Positions 24,975-34,078 of a DNA stretch of 64,000 bases are shown here, piece by piece. A program made the position numbers and the translations under genes. Source of the stretch: Desulfoluna limicola (GTDB taxonomy: Bacteria; Desulfobacterota; Desulfobacteria; Desulfobacterales; Desulfolunaceae); contig NZ_AP024488.1 of assembly GCF_021654575.1 (NCBI RefSeq), positions 2,542,001 through 2,606,000 on the forward strand, written 5' to 3'. Under the pieces are notes generated by a model. It was not told where the DNA came from and made no database searches. It saw only the letters and a list, made by a program, of their open reading frames with translations. How positions within the stretch are numbered: position 1 is the stretch's first letter; each line of letters begins with the position of its first letter.

Positions 24975-26302
24975 ATGCTTTGGTCCATTTCCGAAAGTTT
25001 CGCCGCCTCTTTCAGCAGCGCCTCTTTTTCATTCAATTCAGGGGTCTCGATCACTTTGTCGAGGAGGGCTTTCAGGACGATACCCACCTGGGGCCCCTGG
25101 GGGATGCCCACCTGGGTGATGAGGTCATGACCGCTCACAGCGAGATGCGCGAGAGAGAAGGCACCTTTCTGTTTGGGGGACGTCTCAGTGTATACGGCAC
25201 GGACCATAAGGCGGATTTCAGCCAGGGAGTAGCCGCCCTTTTTCTTTCGGTTGGCTTTGCCGTCTGCGATGACCCCGCGCATCCAGTCCCGCCAGGGCAG
25301 GTCGCTGTCATTCAAGTCCCGCAGAATACGTCGCACCGCCTTGGGGGTGGTGTCGGCGTCGATGCGCCTCATGTGGTGACGGACGATTTTCGAGACAAAG
25401 GCCCGTTGGTGATTGCTGAAGCCTAAGCGCTCCAGGTAGTCGTCCACCAGGGGCTCCCCTTTTTTTTCATGGTCGAGAAACCGAATGCCGTTCTTTCCCA
25501 TATCCACACATTGCGGCTTGGCCACATCATGAAGGGCCATGGCAAGCCGAAGCAGGGGAAACTTAGGAGAGATGGCGTCCGTTGCCATCATCATGTGCTC
25601 CCACACCGTCTCATCGTGATGAAACCCGCCGTCGTGCCCCACGCTTTTCAGCATCTCAGGGAAAAGGTAAACGAGAAGGCCGCCTTTTCTGAGGGTCTCA
25701 AAAAAAAGAGAGGGCGTCTCCCCGGCCATGGCCTTTAAAATTTCGTGATGGATTCGCTCCGGGGCCACACCATTGACGGCATCGGCCCTTTCCCTCATGG
25801 CACCAAGGCTTGTCTCAGCCATGGATCCGGGTAACTCTGCCACAAAACGCGCCGCTCGCAGGAGCCGTAAGGGGTCCTCCTCGATGCGGGCCAAGGGGTC
25901 ACCTGTGAATCTTACGACACGGGCGGCCAGATCATCCACGCCGCCCCAGGGGTCTATGACCGTAAGGGTCTCGGGGCACCACGCCATGGCGTTAAAGGTC
26001 AGGTCCCGACGAAGCAGGTCCTCTTTGAGGGAATCTCCGCGAAAGGTGGCCACCTCCACTCCGTCCACAAGGACCAGGGGAAAGCTCCTGCCCACCTCTT
26101 CCACCCGGCGGCCGTTAAAAAGGGCCACGATCTCATGGGCAGCGGCCTCGGTGGCAATATCCAGCTCCCGCACCGGATGCCCCAGCAGGCAGTCCCGAAC
26201 AGCTCCTCCCGCCACAACCGCTTGAAATCCCTCTCTACGCAGGCGCGCCAACACATTCAGAGCCGTCGCATGCGCCGAGAAGGCCTCCCGTTCAATTCTC
26301 AT
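24941..26302 (-). CDS. cca: CCA tRNA nucleotidyltransferase / poly(A) polymerase family with HD domain
   Basis: A 453-residue class II nucleotidyltransferase that adds or repairs the 3' CCA of tRNA, or tails RNA. The head carries VVAGGAVRDCLLGHPVRELDI, where the usual DxD metal pair reads ELD, and RRDLTFNAMAW and EEDPLRLLRAARF. A C-terminal HD domain (FHHDETVWEHM, LRLAMALHDVAKP) suggests added phosphohydrolase activity. CCA versus PAP cannot be settled by eye. The last residues (MPPAARVAKPR) come from repeat K, so the native end may have been replaced. Confidence 0.8.
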   Translation of the reverse strand: MRIEREAFSAHATALNVLARLRREGFQAVVAGGAVRDCLLGHPVRELDIATEAAAHEIVALFNGRRVEEVGRSFPLVLVDGVEVATFRGDSLKEDLLRRDLTFNAMAWCPETLTVIDPWGGVDDLAARVVRFTGDPLARIEEDPLRLLRAARFVAELPGSMAETSLGAMRERADAVNGVAPERIHHEILKAMAGETPSLFFETLRKGGLLVYLFPEMLKSVGHDGGFHHDETVWEHMMMATDAISPKFPLLRLAMALHDVAKPQCVDMGKNGIRFLDHEKKGEPLVDDYLERLGFSNHQRAFVSKIVRHHMRRIDADTTPKAVRRILRDLNDSDLPWRDWMRGVIADGKANRKKKGGYSLAEIRLMVRAVYTETSPKQKGAFSLAHLAVSGHDLITQVGIPQGPQVGIVLKALLDKVIETPELNEKEALLKEAAKLSEMDQSMPPAARVAKPR

Positions 26303-26338
26303 TCCACCAATCCTGAATAAATACCCATATAAAATATT

Positions 26339-26432
26339 GCCTCCGGCGGCCGGGGGATGATCCCCTGGCCCCTAAGTTGTGAGCGTTCCTTTCCCCTCGT
26401 TCCTCGGGGCAAGTCACATTCGCCTCGGGTTT
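26339..26432 (-). repeat. Mosaic repeat copy L (R1 end)
   Basis: GCCTCCGGCGGC, GGGGGATGATCCCCTGG, then a stem region with CCCCTCGTTCCTCGGGGC. The far end is degenerate and lies next to a TTCAC-rich stretch near 26540. It sits 36 nt upstream of the CCA gene. Confidence 0.75.
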
Positions 26433-26554
26433 TTCCAAACGCCAAAGCCAGGGGGTGGACAAAGGTCGCACAAACCTTATTACCCAAAGTTCGCCCGCCT
26501 TCTGTAAATTATCAAAGCAAAACGGCGCCACCTCTATTCACGACGTACCATTCA

Positions 26555-26926
26555 CTATTCACGGCCAAAAGCTTTCCGCAGCCGCAAATCCATCTCCGGG
26601 GCCTGCACCGTGCCCTCTTCCCACCCTTGTAGAACCTCAGCCGGCACCCCAAGCTGTTCTGCCAGCGCATCCAGTGAGAGGTGCCGTTCTTCACGAAAGG
26701 TACGGATCTCCGCTCCGGTAAGCATCCCGATTTTAGCACGGTACGCCTCGGCTATGGATCTCTGGGCTTCATGAACATCTGCCACACACCCCGACTCCAG
26801 ACCGCAGTGGGGACAGACATAGGCCCTGCAGGCCACGTCCATCTCCACCCCTCGAAAGTTAACGCCCTTCGCACGGCGTTTCTGCTCCATCATCCCTTTG
26901 CCACAGGGGCAACGTCTTTTATCCAT
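26555..26926 (-). CDS. MqsA/YgiT-type zinc-finger HTH antitoxin
   Basis: A 123-residue protein. The N-terminal zinc ribbon (RRCPCGKG with YVCPHCGLES) is followed by AYRAKIGMLTGAEIRTFREERHLSLDALAEQLGV, an Xre-type helix-turn-helix typical of MqsA. MqsA binds the toxin through its N-terminus and the operator through its C-terminus. I take MDKRRCPCG (26926) as the start. It overlaps the upstream toxin gene by 8 nt, which means coupled translation, toxin first, as in mqsRA. Confidence 0.75.
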   Translation of the reverse strand: MDKRRCPCGKGMMEQKRRAKGVNFRGVEMDVACRAYVCPHCGLESGCVADVHEAQRSIAEAYRAKIGMLTGAEIRTFREERHLSLDALAEQLGVPAEVLQGWEEGTVQAPEMDLRLRKAFGRE

Positions 26927-27296
26927 GGTTCCGGCCTCCTTTGTGTCGATTCCGATGCAGGGAGACCAGCCAGAAGGTCTCGTCAAACAGGGTAAACTTC
27001 AGGTATATCCGACAATCAAACCGCTTCGAGTACACTCGAAACGCAAACAATTCATTGGCCAGAATCTTATTCTCATACGATTTTTCAGGGGGACGTCCCC
27101 CGGCGTAATCATCGGCGGTGGCGGTCTGAATCAGCTCGGCAAGCACACGGGGAAGGTCGCGATGAATCAGGTAACCCAGCTCAATGGCATCGGCGGCCAC
27201 CGACTCCGGGTTGAGGATCTGAAGGGCATCGCTTGCCACGGCTCCTTCGGCATCCCGCAAGCGATGATCGATTTCACGTCTCGTAGGTCGTTTCAT
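26919..27296 (-). CDS. Putative toxin partner, MqsR/RelE-fold
   Basis: A 125-residue protein directly upstream of, and overlapping, the MqsA-like gene. The C-terminal strand pair CRIYLKFTLFDETFWLVSLHRN resembles the YLKVTV...VSFKE ending of MqsR, and an ALQILNPESVAADAIELGY helix region precedes it. MqsR is an mRNA interferase of the RelE fold. The match is weak, so the toxin call rests mainly on context. The start at 27296 has AAGGGGAG just upstream. Confidence 0.5.
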   Translation of the reverse strand: MKRPTRREIDHRLRDAEGAVASDALQILNPESVAADAIELGYLIHRDLPRVLAELIQTATADDYAGGRPPEKSYENKILANELFAFRVYSKRFDCRIYLKFTLFDETFWLVSLHRNRHKGGRNHG

Positions 27297-27468
27297 GGCT
27301 CCCCTTGTCTGGTACACGGGTTAACGGCTTTGATGCCTTTGATTTACAGCGGATCGCCCACAATTTCAAGCAACAGGAGACAAACAACCTGGGGAATCTT
27401 CGGGCACGAGCCCGAGAGCTTTGTTGCTGAAAGATCGTTAAGCGGATAAATATCTGCCCCATTATGCC

Positions 27469-27496
27469 TTGAAGAAATCCTGATTTGCATTATATT
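27469..27496 (+). promoter_or_regulatory. Likely sigma-70 promoter for mrp
   Basis: TTGAAG (27469-27474), 16 nt, TATATT (27491-27496). It would give a 5' leader of about 190 nt before mrp. No riboswitch or terminator is evident in that leader. Confidence 0.5.
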
Positions 27497-27690
27497 GTGT
27501 CTTCCCCTGATGGACGGCAGGGGCGGTACCTGTTTTTACAGTCCCCACGAAACGGCGTGTGCTCTTCATGTGTCGCTCGTGGAGGGTGTGAAAACCCGGA
27601 CAACCTGTCCGGTCACCTCATGACCCCGCGGCCTCGAACAGCAATGACCACAGGACCGCAAACTGAAACCAGTAAGGAGCGTTGAGCACC

Positions 27691-28539
27691 ATGATTCACG
27701 ACAGTGTGGATGAGGCTAAAAAAGCCAAAGGCGGCAAATCCGACGCCGCTCAGCAACAGCAGGAGATGATCAGGGGAACCCTTTCCAGAATCAAGAACAA
27801 ACTCTTTGTCATGAGCGGCAAAGGCGGCGTGGGCAAAAGCTCCATCTCCGCCAACCTCGCCGTGGGCCTTGCCGATAAAGGGTTCAAAGTGGGCCTCATG
27901 GACGTGGACCTCCACGGCCCCAGTATCGCTCAGATCATGGGTCTCAGCGAGCTCCTCGACATCAACGAAGAGAGAAAGCTCATCCCTGCCCAGAAAGGGG
28001 AGAACCTGAAGGTCATCACCATGCAGTGCCTCATGCGTGAAGCCGACCAGGCCGTCATCTGGCGAGGCCCGGCAAAGGCCGGGATGATTCAGCAGTTCGT
28101 CAGCCAGGTGGAGTGGGGAGACCTTGATTTCCTCATCATCGATGCCCCTCCCGGAACCGGCGATGAGCCCCTCACCGTGGTTCAGACCATCCCTGAATCC
28201 AAAGCCGTCGTGGTCACCACTCCCCAGGAAGTGGCCCTTGCCGACGTGAGAAAATCCATCAGCTTCTGCCAGACAGTCAAACTCGACGTGGTGGGCCTGG
28301 TCGAGAACATGGGCCCCTTCACATGCCCCGGCTGCGACACCAAGATCGCCCTCTTCAAGAGCGGCGGCGGTGAGACAACAGCCACCAAGATGGGCATTCC
28401 CTTCCTCGGCACCCTCCCCTACGACCCCGAAGTGGTGGAAGCCTCGGATGCAGGAACCCCCATTTTCACGAAGAACAAGTCCAACGAATTCTCCATTGCC
28501 CTTGACGCAGTCATTGCAAAAATCGTCAAGCAGCTGTAA
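27691..28539 (+). CDS. mrp: Mrp/NBP35-type Fe-S cluster carrier ATPase
   Basis: A 282-residue P-loop NTPase of the Mrp/ApbC family, which carries and delivers 4Fe-4S clusters. The deviant Walker A is VMSGKGGVGKSSISANLA, the switch I region MDVDLHGPSI, Walker B LIIDAPPGTGDEPLTV, and the cluster-binding pair CPGC is at residues ~213-216. The start is ATG 27691. A TTG 9 nt upstream lies too close to AAGGAG. A 12-bp hairpin follows the stop. Confidence 0.92.
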   Translation: MIHDSVDEAKKAKGGKSDAAQQQQEMIRGTLSRIKNKLFVMSGKGGVGKSSISANLAVGLADKGFKVGLMDVDLHGPSIAQIMGLSELLDINEERKLIPAQKGENLKVITMQCLMREADQAVIWRGPAKAGMIQQFVSQVEWGDLDFLIIDAPPGTGDEPLTVVQTIPESKAVVVTTPQEVALADVRKSISFCQTVKLDVVGLVENMGPFTCPGCDTKIALFKSGGGETTATKMGIPFLGTLPYDPEVVEASDAGTPIFTKNKSNEFSIALDAVIAKIVKQL

Positions 28540-28548
28540 AGGTTAACC

Positions 28549-28577
28549 ATACCGACCCGACATTCTCGGGTCGGTAT
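28549..28577 (+). terminator. Hairpin after mrp
   Basis: A perfect 12-bp stem, ATACCGACCCGA with TCGGGTCGGTAT. There is no T-run, so it may be an mRNA 3' end or stability hairpin rather than a strong terminator. Confidence 0.5.
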
Positions 28578-28634
28578 CCATAGCAGGCCTTGCACAAGAC
28601 ACCCCACCAGACCATAAGGATGTCACCTTAACCC

Positions 28635-29792
28635 ATGGATCATTCCGGCACCCCAATCAGGCACCGCCTTGAGCGGGTGGAAGAGAACCTCTCCTCCTTT
28701 GCGGCCAGGTCCCGTGATGCCCTCCGCAGGCAAGGTGACCAGGCGGAGGCCACTGGCTACCGCCCCTCCTACGCGTTGGATGTGGACCGGATCATCAACT
28801 CCCAGGCCTACACCCGATACATCGACAAAACCCAGGTCTTCTCCCTCATCCAAAACGACCACCTCACCCATCGGGTACTCCATGTGCAGCTGGTCTCCCG
28901 CATTGCTCGCACCGTGGGGCGCGCCCTGGGCCTTAACGAAGACCTCATTGAAGCCATTTCCCTTGGCCACGATATCGGCCACCCGCCCTTCGGCCATGAA
29001 GGCGAGCGGATTCTCTCCGCGCTCTCAAAGGAGGCTGGCCTCGGCCCCTTCCACCACAACCTCCAGAGTGTCCGCTTTCTTGACGTCCTTGAGAGGGAGG
29101 GCAGAGGGTGGAACCTCACCCTTCAGACCCTGGACGGCATCTTCTGCCACAACGGAGAGAGCCACGACGTCCCCCTCTCCCCGAATCGGACCAAAAACTT
29201 CCCCCTTTTTGATGAGGAGCTCACGCGACGGGGAAACGGAGAACATTTCACCCCGGTCCCCCTCACCCTTGAAGGGTGTGTGGTAAAATTTGCGGACACC
29301 ATCAGTTACATCGGCCGGGACATCGAAGACGCCATCCGCCTCGGCATCATCAGTCGAGACGACCTGCCTCCCGCCTTCACCCGCCTGCTGGGGGAGACCA
29401 ACGGCACCATCGTCTACACCCTGGTCACCGATGTCATCACCCACAGCACAGGAGAAGAGATCCGCTATTCAGAAGAGGTGGCAAGGGCCCTTGTGGGGTT
29501 GAAAGCCTTCAACCTGAAGCACATCTACATGAGTCGTGAGATCAAGAAACATCTCGGCAACCTCAGCGAACTCTTTGCGATAGTCTTTGACAGATGCCTG
29601 GACGACCTGCGAAAGGGCCGAGAAGACTCCCTCATCATCCATGGGTTTGCCGGCAAAATGGCGCCGGCGTATCTTGACACCACCCCGCCAGAAATGGTGG
29701 TCCGGGACTTTATCTCCGGCATGACCGACAACTATTTCCTGCGCCTCTGCCCCAAAGAGCTCCGCCCCAGCATCATTCACCTCAAGCCGTAG
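28635..29792 (+). CDS. dGTPase-like deoxynucleotide triphosphohydrolase
   Basis: A 385-residue HD-domain protein. The metal site is HRVLHVQLVSRIARTVGRAL, with ISLGHDIGHPPFGHEGER and VVKFADTISYIGRDIEDAI. 'YALDVDRIINSQAYTRYIDKTQVF' is the family's N-terminal block. It hydrolyses dNTPs to deoxynucleosides and triphosphate, controlling dNTP pools. Some members also help restrict phage. The UPF0280 gene follows 18 nt after the stop, so the two are probably co-transcribed. Confidence 0.88.
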   Translation: MDHSGTPIRHRLERVEENLSSFAARSRDALRRQGDQAEATGYRPSYALDVDRIINSQAYTRYIDKTQVFSLIQNDHLTHRVLHVQLVSRIARTVGRALGLNEDLIEAISLGHDIGHPPFGHEGERILSALSKEAGLGPFHHNLQSVRFLDVLEREGRGWNLTLQTLDGIFCHNGESHDVPLSPNRTKNFPLFDEELTRRGNGEHFTPVPLTLEGCVVKFADTISYIGRDIEDAIRLGIISRDDLPPAFTRLLGETNGTIVYTLVTDVITHSTGEEIRYSEEVARALVGLKAFNLKHIYMSREIKKHLGNLSELFAIVFDRCLDDLRKGREDSLIIHGFAGKMAPAYLDTTPPEMVVRDFISGMTDNYFLRLCPKELRPSIIHLKP

Positions 29793-29810
29793 CCCCCACT
29801 CAAAGGACCC

Positions 29811-30551
29811 ATGAGCCAGGAAAACCCCCTCTTTCAAAACCGAACGTACCGCAACCTCTGCGGAAGAGAGTCCCTCACCACCTTTCGGGTCACCGTCAAG
29901 GAGACCGACCTTGCCGTCTCGGCCTGTCGCGATCTCACGGATGAGGCGATTCAGGCGGTTCTTGCGGCTCGAACCCCCCTTGAAACCTGGGTGGCGGCCC
30001 ACCCCTCCTTTGCCACCTCCCTTGTGCCTGTCCCGGTCACCGGACCGGCCCCTGCCATGATCCGCGCCATGGCAGACGCCTCCCAAAAAGCAGGTGTCGG
30101 GCCCATGGCCGCCGTGGCCGGCACCGTGTCCGAATCGGTGGGGCATGCCCTGCTCCCCTTTTCACCCGAGGTGATCGTTGAAAACGGAGGGGACACCTTC
30201 GTGGCCGTCACAGGACGCATCACCGTGGCCCTTTACGCCGGAGACTCCCCCTTTTCCATGAAGGTGGGCCTGGCGTTTAAAGACATCCATGCCCCTTTTG
30301 CCGTCTGCACCTCCTCCGGCACCGTGGGTCACTCCTTGAGCTTCGGCAAAAGCGATGCGGTTTGCGTTGTCTCTCCCTCGGGTGCCCTTGCAGACGCAGC
30401 AGCCACCGCCATCGGAAACCGGGTGAAGGATGCCGGCTGCATTGATTCGGCCATCGACTTCGGACAAACCATTCCGGGGGTAGAAGGCCTTGTGGTTGTT
30501 GTCGGTTCCCGCATCGGGTTCTGGGGAGATCTTGAATTGGTTCGTCTCTGA
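29811..30551 (+). CDS. UPF0280 family protein
   Basis: A 246-residue protein of unknown function. Family blocks: RTYRNLCGRESLTTFRVTVKETDL, PMAAVAGTVSESVGHALL, EVIVENGGDTFV, CTSSGTVGHSLSFGKSDAV and ALADAAATAIGN. The fold is related to ApbE flavin transferases. In methanogens the family occurs near methanogenesis genes. The context with a dGTPase gives no strong functional hint. Confidence 0.85.
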   Translation: MSQENPLFQNRTYRNLCGRESLTTFRVTVKETDLAVSACRDLTDEAIQAVLAARTPLETWVAAHPSFATSLVPVPVTGPAPAMIRAMADASQKAGVGPMAAVAGTVSESVGHALLPFSPEVIVENGGDTFVAVTGRITVALYAGDSPFSMKVGLAFKDIHAPFAVCTSSGTVGHSLSFGKSDAVCVVSPSGALADAAATAIGNRVKDAGCIDSAIDFGQTIPGVEGLVVVVGSRIGFWGDLELVRL

Positions 30552-30784
30552 CCCCGTCCAGGCCTCCCCATCCAAAGGCGAAAAAGCCCGTCCTCCAAGC
30601 CCTTCCGAGAAAAAAAGGGTTGAATTTTGCCATCAAAAAGCGTATGTGAATCCAACAGTATCTTTACCAACTTGCCTGCCGACTCGCTAATCTCGTTCGT
30701 CGATACGCGACGGACCGTGCACCTTGCGCAGGCCCAGAAAACCCTGCCGACGGAAACCCCGGGCACGACATCAGGAGAAATGCC

Positions 30785-31207
30785 ATGAAAAAATTCAAAA
30801 TCGCTCTGTTATTTTTGATTCTCGCCGCTCTGTTTGTCGTTGCTTACCAGAACCGGGAGTTCTTCCTCGCCACCCAGAAACTGACGGTCGACCTCAAGGT
30901 GTGGGGCTACCAGAGCCCCGATATTGCCCATGGGCTCTACTTCCTGGGCTGCTTTCTCGTCGGCTTCCTCCTGGCATACTCCTCCGGCCTTGTGGCCAAG
31001 TTCAAGTCCGGCAAAATGGTCAAAGAGCTCAACGCCGTCATCGACTCCCAGCAGGAGAAAATCTCCACCCTGCGTGGCGAGATGGACCTCTTGAAACGAC
31101 GTCCTGTTGCCCAGGAGCCTGCAGCCGTAGAACCCACCCCCGTCGACGCGGTGGAAGAAAACACTGAAAAAGAGTCCGAGTTGGAGCCGACCCCCCAGCA
31201 GAACTGA
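30785..31207 (+). CDS. LapA-domain (DUF1049) membrane protein
   Basis: A 140-residue protein with two membrane segments (about residues 5-22 and 47-68) joined by VAYQNREFFLATQKLTVDLKVW, the LapA pattern. A coiled, acidic cytoplasmic tail follows. LapA with LapB tunes LpxC turnover and LPS assembly in E. coli. The tail here (EPTPVDAVEENTEKESELEP) is low-complexity. No lapB is adjacent. Confidence 0.75.
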   Translation: MKKFKIALLFLILAALFVVAYQNREFFLATQKLTVDLKVWGYQSPDIAHGLYFLGCFLVGFLLAYSSGLVAKFKSGKMVKELNAVIDSQQEKISTLRGEMDLLKRRPVAQEPAAVEPTPVDAVEENTEKESELEPTPQQN

Positions 31208-31325
31208 TGTTGTCAGCCCTTTTTAAGATAAACCCCAAGGGAATCCGCCCGGTTTGCCAGGCATCTTAAATGAACGATGCCGCCACCTTAATGCGCCCTT
31301 GTAACATTCTGTTCCAAAGCCTTTT

Positions 31326-31352
31326 ACGCCGCGCCCAACCAGCGCGGCGTTT
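31326..31352 (+). terminator. Hairpin between the LapA-like gene and mutS
   Basis: ACGCCGCGC pairs with GCGCGGCGT, then TTTGCTTT. It may terminate the upstream transcript just before mutS. Confidence 0.55.
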
Positions 31353-31383
31353 GCTTTCGGCGGAGCACAGCACCCAAGAGACC

Positions 31384-34065
31384 ATGACACAAAACAAACC
31401 CACACCCATGATGACCCAGTACCTTGAGATCAAATCCAAGCACCCGGATTCGATCCTCTTCTACCGTATGGGTGATTTTTTTGAGATGTTCTTTGAGGAT
31501 GCGGAAAAGGCGTCCAAGGTTCTTGAGATTGCCCTGACATCCCGGGACAAAAAGTCTGCCAACCCCATCCCCATGTGCGGCATTCCGGCCAAAGCGGCAG
31601 ACAGCTACATCGCCAAACTCATCGGTGCCGGGCTCAAGGTGGCTGTCTGTGAACAGATTGAAGACCCCAAAGCGGCCAAAGGGCTTGTAAAGCGGGACGT
31701 CACCCGTGTCGTCACCCCGGGCATGATCCTGGACACCGCACTTCTGGATGAAAAGAGCAACAACTTCATCCTCTCCATCCACCGAAACAACGGCCTTGCG
31801 GGCCTGGCCTGCCTCGATATTTCCACGGGCACCTTTCGCCTGTGTGAGTCGAAGAACCTCGGTGCCCTCTTTGACGAATCGGTCAAGCTGGCTCCGTCGG
31901 AAATTCTGCTGCCCGAATCGCTTCGGGCTGACAGGGACTTAGCCCCCCTGAAAGAGGCCCTCCAAAACAGCTCTTTCACCTACCTGGAGGATCGGGAGTT
32001 TGATCACCGGGGAGCCAAAAAGCGCCTCACAGAGCAATTCAACACCCGGTCCCTGGAAGGATTCGGCTGTGAAAATCAAAAAGCCGGCGTGGCAGCTGCC
32101 GGGGCCATCCTCTCCTACGTGAGCGAAACCCAGCTCCAGAAGATCGAGCACCTTGACAGGATTGAAACCTACGGCCTCGACGACTACCTCGTGATGGACG
32201 ACTCCAGCTTAAGAAACCTGGAACTCATCTCAAACCTGCGGGACGGTTCACGAAAGGGAACCCTGGTGGGCACCATTGATAAAACCGTCACCGCCATGGG
32301 CGGCCGCCTGCTCAAAAGCTGGGTCCGCTCCCCCCTGCTGGTGACGGAAGCCATCGAAGCACGTCTTGACGCGGTATCCGAGGCCAAGGAACACATGACG
32401 CGCCGCAGCCTCGCACGGGAGGACCTGGGCGGTGTCTTTGACCTCGAACGATTGGCCAGCCGCATCGCCATGAACCAGGGCAACGCCCGGGACTTGTCCG
32501 CACTCAAGAACTCTCTGCTTGCCTTGCCCCGGCTGCTGGAGCAACTCACCGATTTCAGCTCCGCCCTCTACCGGTACGACGGGGACGCCGCCAGCCTGTC
32601 GGAACTGGCAGAGCTCCTCCATCGAGCCGTCCGCGAAGACGCCCCCCTGACCCTTCAGGATGGTGGCATCATCCGGGAGGGGTATGACGCCGAGCTCGAC
32701 GAGCTTATTCGCCTCACCACCGACGGCAAGAGCTGGATTGCCGAGTTGGAGGTATCCGAGCGGGAAAAAACAGGGCTCTCATCCCTGAAAGTCAAATACA
32801 ACAAGGTGTTCGGCTACTTCATTGAAGTCTCCAAGGCCCAGTCCACCCAGGTGCCGGAAAACTACATCCGCAAGCAGACCCTGGTCAATGCAGAGCGTTA
32901 CATCACCGAAGAGCTCAAAGAATTCGAGACCAAGGTCCTCCATGCCGTGGAAAAGCGAAGCACCCTGGAGTACCAGATCTTCTGCAGTTTAAGGGACGCT
33001 GTCACGGCCCGCAATGCTGAGCTCTCTTCCGCCTCACGGTTTATCGCCCGTGTGGATGTGCTTCTGGCCCTTGCCGAAATTGCAGACCACAACGGCTACA
33101 CACGCCCTGTCATTGCCTCGGACGGCGCCATCGACATCCGAGACGGCCGGCACCCCGTGGTGGAGAAGATGATCACCGCAGAGCGGTACGTCCCCAACTC
33201 CATCCGCCTGGACAACACAGAGAACCAGGTGATCCTGATCACCGGCCCCAACATGGCCGGTAAATCAACGGTACTGAGACAGGTGGCCCTCATCACCGTC
33301 ATGGCCCAATTGGGCTCCTTTGTCCCGGCAGCCAAGGCCATCATCAGCGTCACAGACCGGATCTTTACCCGGGTCGGTGCCCTGGACAACCTCTCCCAGG
33401 GACAGAGCACCTTTATGGTGGAGATGGAGGAGACCGCCAATATCCTCAACAACGCCACCTCAAACAGCCTCATCATCATGGATGAAATCGGAAGGGGAAC
33501 CAGCACCTACGATGGTCTCAGCATCGCATGGGCCGTGGCTGAGTACCTCCATGACCTTTCCGGAACCGGCGTAAAAACCCTTTTTGCCACCCACTACCAC
33601 GAACTGACGGAGCTTGAAGGCCTGAAGCCACGGGTCAAAAACTTCAACATTGCTGTCAAGGAGTGGAACGAAAACATCATTTTTTTACGAAAACTGGTTG
33701 AAGGTGGGACAAACAGAAGCTACGGTATCCAAGTGGCTCGGCTTGCCGGCGTTCCTCAAACGGTAATAAAACGAGCAAAAAAAGTCCTCTCCGTCATCGA
33801 AAGCGATGAGAACGGGGACCAGAAAAACCTGGGCCGCCGACTGGGAGAAGGTCTTCCGGAGACCAGGTGCGGCAAAAAGGCCAAGCCACTCAAGAAGAAG
33901 GCCAAAAAAGAGAGCGGGTTTGTTCAGCTGGCCCTTTTCCCCTCCAAGGAAAACCCAGTTCTGGAAAAACTTCAGGCGGTGGACATCAATGCCACCACCC
34001 CGTTGCAGGCCCTTGCCCTGCTAAACGAACTCAAAGCCCTTGCCGAAGAGGAATCAGATAGCTAA
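31384..34065 (+). CDS. mutS: DNA mismatch repair protein MutS
   Basis: An 893-residue mismatch-recognition ATPase. The mismatch-binding motif is FYRMGDFFEMFFEDA, the Walker A is TGPNMAGKSTVLRQ, and SLIIMDEIGRGTSTYDG is Walker B. A helix-turn-helix and basic tail are at the C-terminus. The start at 31384 (MTQNKPTPMMTQYLEIK) is chosen because the longer frame adds 38 residues overlapping the upstream hairpin. No mutL is in the window. The amidase gene begins 13 nt after the stop. Confidence 0.95.
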   Translation: MTQNKPTPMMTQYLEIKSKHPDSILFYRMGDFFEMFFEDAEKASKVLEIALTSRDKKSANPIPMCGIPAKAADSYIAKLIGAGLKVAVCEQIEDPKAAKGLVKRDVTRVVTPGMILDTALLDEKSNNFILSIHRNNGLAGLACLDISTGTFRLCESKNLGALFDESVKLAPSEILLPESLRADRDLAPLKEALQNSSFTYLEDREFDHRGAKKRLTEQFNTRSLEGFGCENQKAGVAAAGAILSYVSETQLQKIEHLDRIETYGLDDYLVMDDSSLRNLELISNLRDGSRKGTLVGTIDKTVTAMGGRLLKSWVRSPLLVTEAIEARLDAVSEAKEHMTRRSLAREDLGGVFDLERLASRIAMNQGNARDLSALKNSLLALPRLLEQLTDFSSALYRYDGDAASLSELAELLHRAVREDAPLTLQDGGIIREGYDAELDELIRLTTDGKSWIAELEVSEREKTGLSSLKVKYNKVFGYFIEVSKAQSTQVPENYIRKQTLVNAERYITEELKEFETKVLHAVEKRSTLEYQIFCSLRDAVTARNAELSSASRFIARVDVLLALAEIADHNGYTRPVIASDGAIDIRDGRHPVVEKMITAERYVPNSIRLDNTENQVILITGPNMAGKSTVLRQVALITVMAQLGSFVPAAKAIISVTDRIFTRVGALDNLSQGQSTFMVEMEETANILNNATSNSLIIMDEIGRGTSTYDGLSIAWAVAEYLHDLSGTGVKTLFATHYHELTELEGLKPRVKNFNIAVKEWNENIIFLRKLVEGGTNRSYGIQVARLAGVPQTVIKRAKKVLSVIESDENGDQKNLGRRLGEGLPETRCGKKAKPLKKKAKKESGFVQLALFPSKENPVLEKLQAVDINATTPLQALALLNELKALAEEESDS

Positions 34066-34078
34066 CGCAGGAGATCGG

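Noticed and set aside
27485-27685. 66-codon ORF upstream of mrp
   Set aside because: Begins at a TTG inside the promoter and ends just before mrp. The Cys residues (CSSC) are tempting but no family or ribosome site supports it.
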